Part shown: one piece after another, positions 22,382-23,811 of the stretch
Layout of the letters: the number at the start of each line of letters is the position of its first letter
Numbering within the stretch: position 1 is the first letter of the stretch
Program-made: the position numbers and the translations under genes
Notes under the pieces: model-generated
Seen by the model: only the letters and a program-made list of their open reading frames with translations
Told to the model about the DNA's origin: nothing
Database searches by the model: none
Assembly (NCBI GenBank): GCA_900541025.1
Contig: UQIL01000028.1
Span: 1 to 23,811, forward strand
Direction of reading: 5' to 3'
DNA length: 23,811 nt
Source of the DNA: an uncultured Collinsella sp.
Lineage (GTDB): Bacteria > Actinomycetota > Coriobacteriia > Coriobacteriales > Coriobacteriaceae

Positions 22382-23134
22382 ATGACGCAAGCGATAACAG
22401 ATCCCAAGCAGGCCTCCGCCGCGCTGGCGGAGCTGTTCAATACCCACGAGCGCGTGGTGTTCTTTGGCGGCGCGGGCGTTTCCACGGCAAGCGGCATTCC
22501 CGATTTCCGCAGCGTGGACGGCCTGTATCACCAGCAGTTTTCCTATCCGCCCGAGACCATGCTCTCGCACAGCTTTTACAAGGCACACCCGGCTGAGTTC
22601 TTCGACTTTTACCGCACCAAGATGATCGCGCCTGGCGCCAAGCCTAATCGCTGCCACACCAAGCTGGCCGAGCTGGAACGCGCGGGCAAGCTCAGTGCCG
22701 TGGTGACGCAAAACATCGACGGCCTGCACCAGGCGGCCGGCTCGCAGCGCGTGTTCGAGCTGCATGGCTCGGTCCACCGCAATATCTGCCAGGCGTGCGG
22801 CGCGGTCTATGGTGCCGATTGGATTTGCGCGCGCGAGCACGAGGATGCCGCGGGCGTGCCCGTGTGTCCCGTGTGCGGCGGCCGCATCAAGCCCGACGTG
22901 GTGCTCTACGAAGAGCCGCTCGACGAGCGCGTGCTCACCGGCGCCGTTGCCGCCATTGCCGCGGCCGATGCCCTCATCGTGGGCGGAACCTCGCTCGTGG
23001 TGTACCCGGCGGCGGGCCTCACGCGCTACTTTACCGGCGATACGCTGGCCATTTGCAATTTGGCGCCCACCGATCAGGATGCAAATGCCGACCTGCTGAT
23101 TTCTTGCGACATCGCGGCCGCGTTTGCGTTCTAG
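22382..23134 (+). CDS. cobB: NAD-dependent protein deacylase, Sir2 family
   Basis: Sirtuins remove acyl groups from lysines using NAD. The 250-residue protein has the NAD-binding GAGVSTASGIPDFRS (30-44), TQNIDGLHQAAG (109-120), the catalytic base His128 in ELHGS, and GGTSLVVYPAAGL (201-213). Cys136, Cys139, Cys162 and Cys165 form the structural zinc site. The Tyr/Arg pair that marks desuccinylases of the CobB/SIRT5 class is not obvious, so deacetylase is the simpler reading. The symbol is the common bacterial one and does not imply E. coli-type specificity. ATG 22382 with GGAGGAC upstream is preferred over the in-frame ATG at 22331. Confidence 0.92.
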   Translation: MTQAITDPKQASAALAELFNTHERVVFFGGAGVSTASGIPDFRSVDGLYHQQFSYPPETMLSHSFYKAHPAEFFDFYRTKMIAPGAKPNRCHTKLAELERAGKLSAVVTQNIDGLHQAAGSQRVFELHGSVHRNICQACGAVYGADWICAREHEDAAGVPVCPVCGGRIKPDVVLYEEPLDERVLTGAVAAIAAADALIVGGTSLVVYPAAGLTRYFTGDTLAICNLAPTDQDANADLLISCDIAAAFAF

Positions 23135-23154
23135 CCCGCGTGCGCGGATACAAT
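23124..23154 (+). promoter_or_regulatory. Candidate promoter for folP
   Basis: TACAAT (23149-23154) lies 19 nt after TTGCGT (23124-23129). The putative -35 overlaps the end of the Sir2 gene. A transcript starting around 23161 would carry a GC-rich hairpin before the folP ribosome site. Confidence 0.4.
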
Positions 23155-23176
23155 AGAAAGACTGATTGCAAAGCGA

Positions 23177-23209
23177 CCCCGCCGCCAGCGCCCGAGCGCG
23201 GCGGCGGGG
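23177..23209 (+). promoter_or_regulatory. GC-rich hairpin in the folP leader
   Basis: CCCCGCCGCC (23177-23186) pairs with GGCGGCGGGG (23200-23209) around a 13-nt loop that itself contains GCGC/GCGC. CATTTT follows, then AGGAGG (23217-23222). It could end the Sir2 transcript, or lie in the folP 5' leader next to its ribosome site. The downstream T-run is only four bases. Confidence 0.5.
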
Positions 23210-23228
23210 GCATTTTAGGAGGATGTTC

Positions 23229-23811
23229 ATGGCGAACGATAGCAAGACATGGCGGTGCGGAAAGTACGAGCTCAGCTTTGACCGTCCGCGCATCATGGGC
23301 GTCCTCAACGTGACGCCCGATTCGTTTAGCGATGGCGGCGAGCACTTCGATCCGGATGCCGCGATTGAGTACGGCTTGGCGATGCTCGACGCCGGTGCCG
23401 ACATCATCGACGTGGGCGGCGAGTCCACGCGCCCCGGCTTTACCCCGGTCAACCCCGACGAGGAGGCCCGCCGTGTGCTGCCCGTGGTGCGCGCACTGGC
23501 CAAGGAGGGCGCCATCGTCTCGATTGACACGCGTCATGTGGCGGTTGCCAAGGCGGCCGTGCGCTGCGGAGCCTCGATCGTCAACGATGTGACCGGCTTC
23601 ACCGACCCCAAGATGGTCGAGTTTGTTAAGACGAGCGCTTGCGGCGTCATCGTGATGCACGCCGGCGAGGTCGCTGCTCCCGCGCGTACGCACGCGACGG
23701 TGCAGCTCGATACCTCGGCCGCGGCGTTTGTTGCCGAGAAGGCGCGCGAAGCGGCTGCCGAGGCCGCGCGCGAGGCCGAAAAGCCGGGCCGCCGCCGTCG
23801 TGGCAAGCTGC
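23229..23811 (+). CDS. folP: Dihydropteroate synthase, 5' part (runs off the window)
   Basis: FolP joins p-aminobenzoate to dihydropterin pyrophosphate in folate synthesis and is the sulfonamide target. The first 194 codons are present. IMGVLNVTPDSFSDGG (22-37), IDVGGESTRPGF (60-71), VSIDTRH (97-103) and VNDVTGF (118-124) are the pterin- and pyrophosphate-site motifs, all intact. After VIVMHAGEVAAPAR (140-153) the sequence departs from the usual MHMxGxPxxMQ region. It continues as an Ala/Glu/Arg-rich, probably helical stretch ending in a basic GRRRRGK run at 187-193. This suggests a lineage-specific insertion. ATG 23229 is six bases after GGAGG; the ATG at 23223 is too close to the ribosome site. 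Confidence 0.93.
   Translation, partial: MANDSKTWRCGKYELSFDRPRIMGVLNVTPDSFSDGGEHFDPDAAIEYGLAMLDAGADIIDVGGESTRPGFTPVNPDEEARRVLPVVRALAKEGAIVSIDTRHVAVAKAAVRCGASIVNDVTGFTDPKMVEFVKTSACGVIVMHAGEVAAPARTHATVQLDTSAAAFVAEKAREAAAEAAREAEKPGRRRRGKL

Overview
The window looks like a chromosomal segment of a high-GC, anaerobic actinomycete of the class Coriobacteriia, most likely Collinsella or a close relative. The genus is a judgement from gene style and recall, not a search. Supporting signs are GC-rich codon use throughout, a four-cysteine Fe-S type PurF, an NfnAB-type ferredoxin:NADP oxidoreductase (typical of strict anaerobes), a Tat-type lipoprotein solute-binding protein and a CmpB-family membrane protein. 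Almost all of the window is core metabolism. I saw no tRNA, rRNA, CRISPR array, phage gene or transposase.

Layout. 85-1314 (-) is a CmpB-like membrane protein, divergent from the purine genes purF, purM and purN (1610-5231, +). A lone PTS IIA gene (5384-5848) follows, then a membrane-anchored parvulin-type foldase (6036-7259) and a YqeY-family protein (7314-7757). 8016-11046 is a four-gene polar amino-acid ABC importer, followed by a cytidylate-kinase-like P-loop gene (11093-11716). The next block is on the minus strand: nfnB and nfnA (11843-14082), pth (14367-14996), prs (15240-16226) and glmU (16419-17831). In transcription order glmU-prs-pth matches the well-known Firmicutes arrangement, without ctc. 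Divergent from glmU is an ECF vitamin or metal importer (18031-21279) made of EcfT, a fused double ATPase and an S component. Convergent to it is exonuclease III (21428-22246, -). Then come a Sir2-family deacylase (22382-23134) and the 5' part of folP (23229 to the window end).

Metabolic links. prs makes the PRPP that PurF consumes, PurM and PurN continue IMP synthesis, and PurN uses the formyl-folate pool that folP feeds. NfnAB connects NADH, NADPH and reduced ferredoxin.

The main unusual signal is in the gaps between genes. At least eight loci hold palindromes or hairpins whose arms differ from place to place but share a GGGAC core (GGGACAGG, GGGACAGA, GGGACGTT, GGGACTGTCCC). Most lie just after stop codons, and two copies begin exactly at the TAA of purF and of pth. 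A different inverted repeat lies inside the coding linker of the fused ECF ATPase, and a roughly 105-nt palindrome separates pth from prs. These look like a REP-type or small non-autonomous repeat population. No mobilising gene is visible here.
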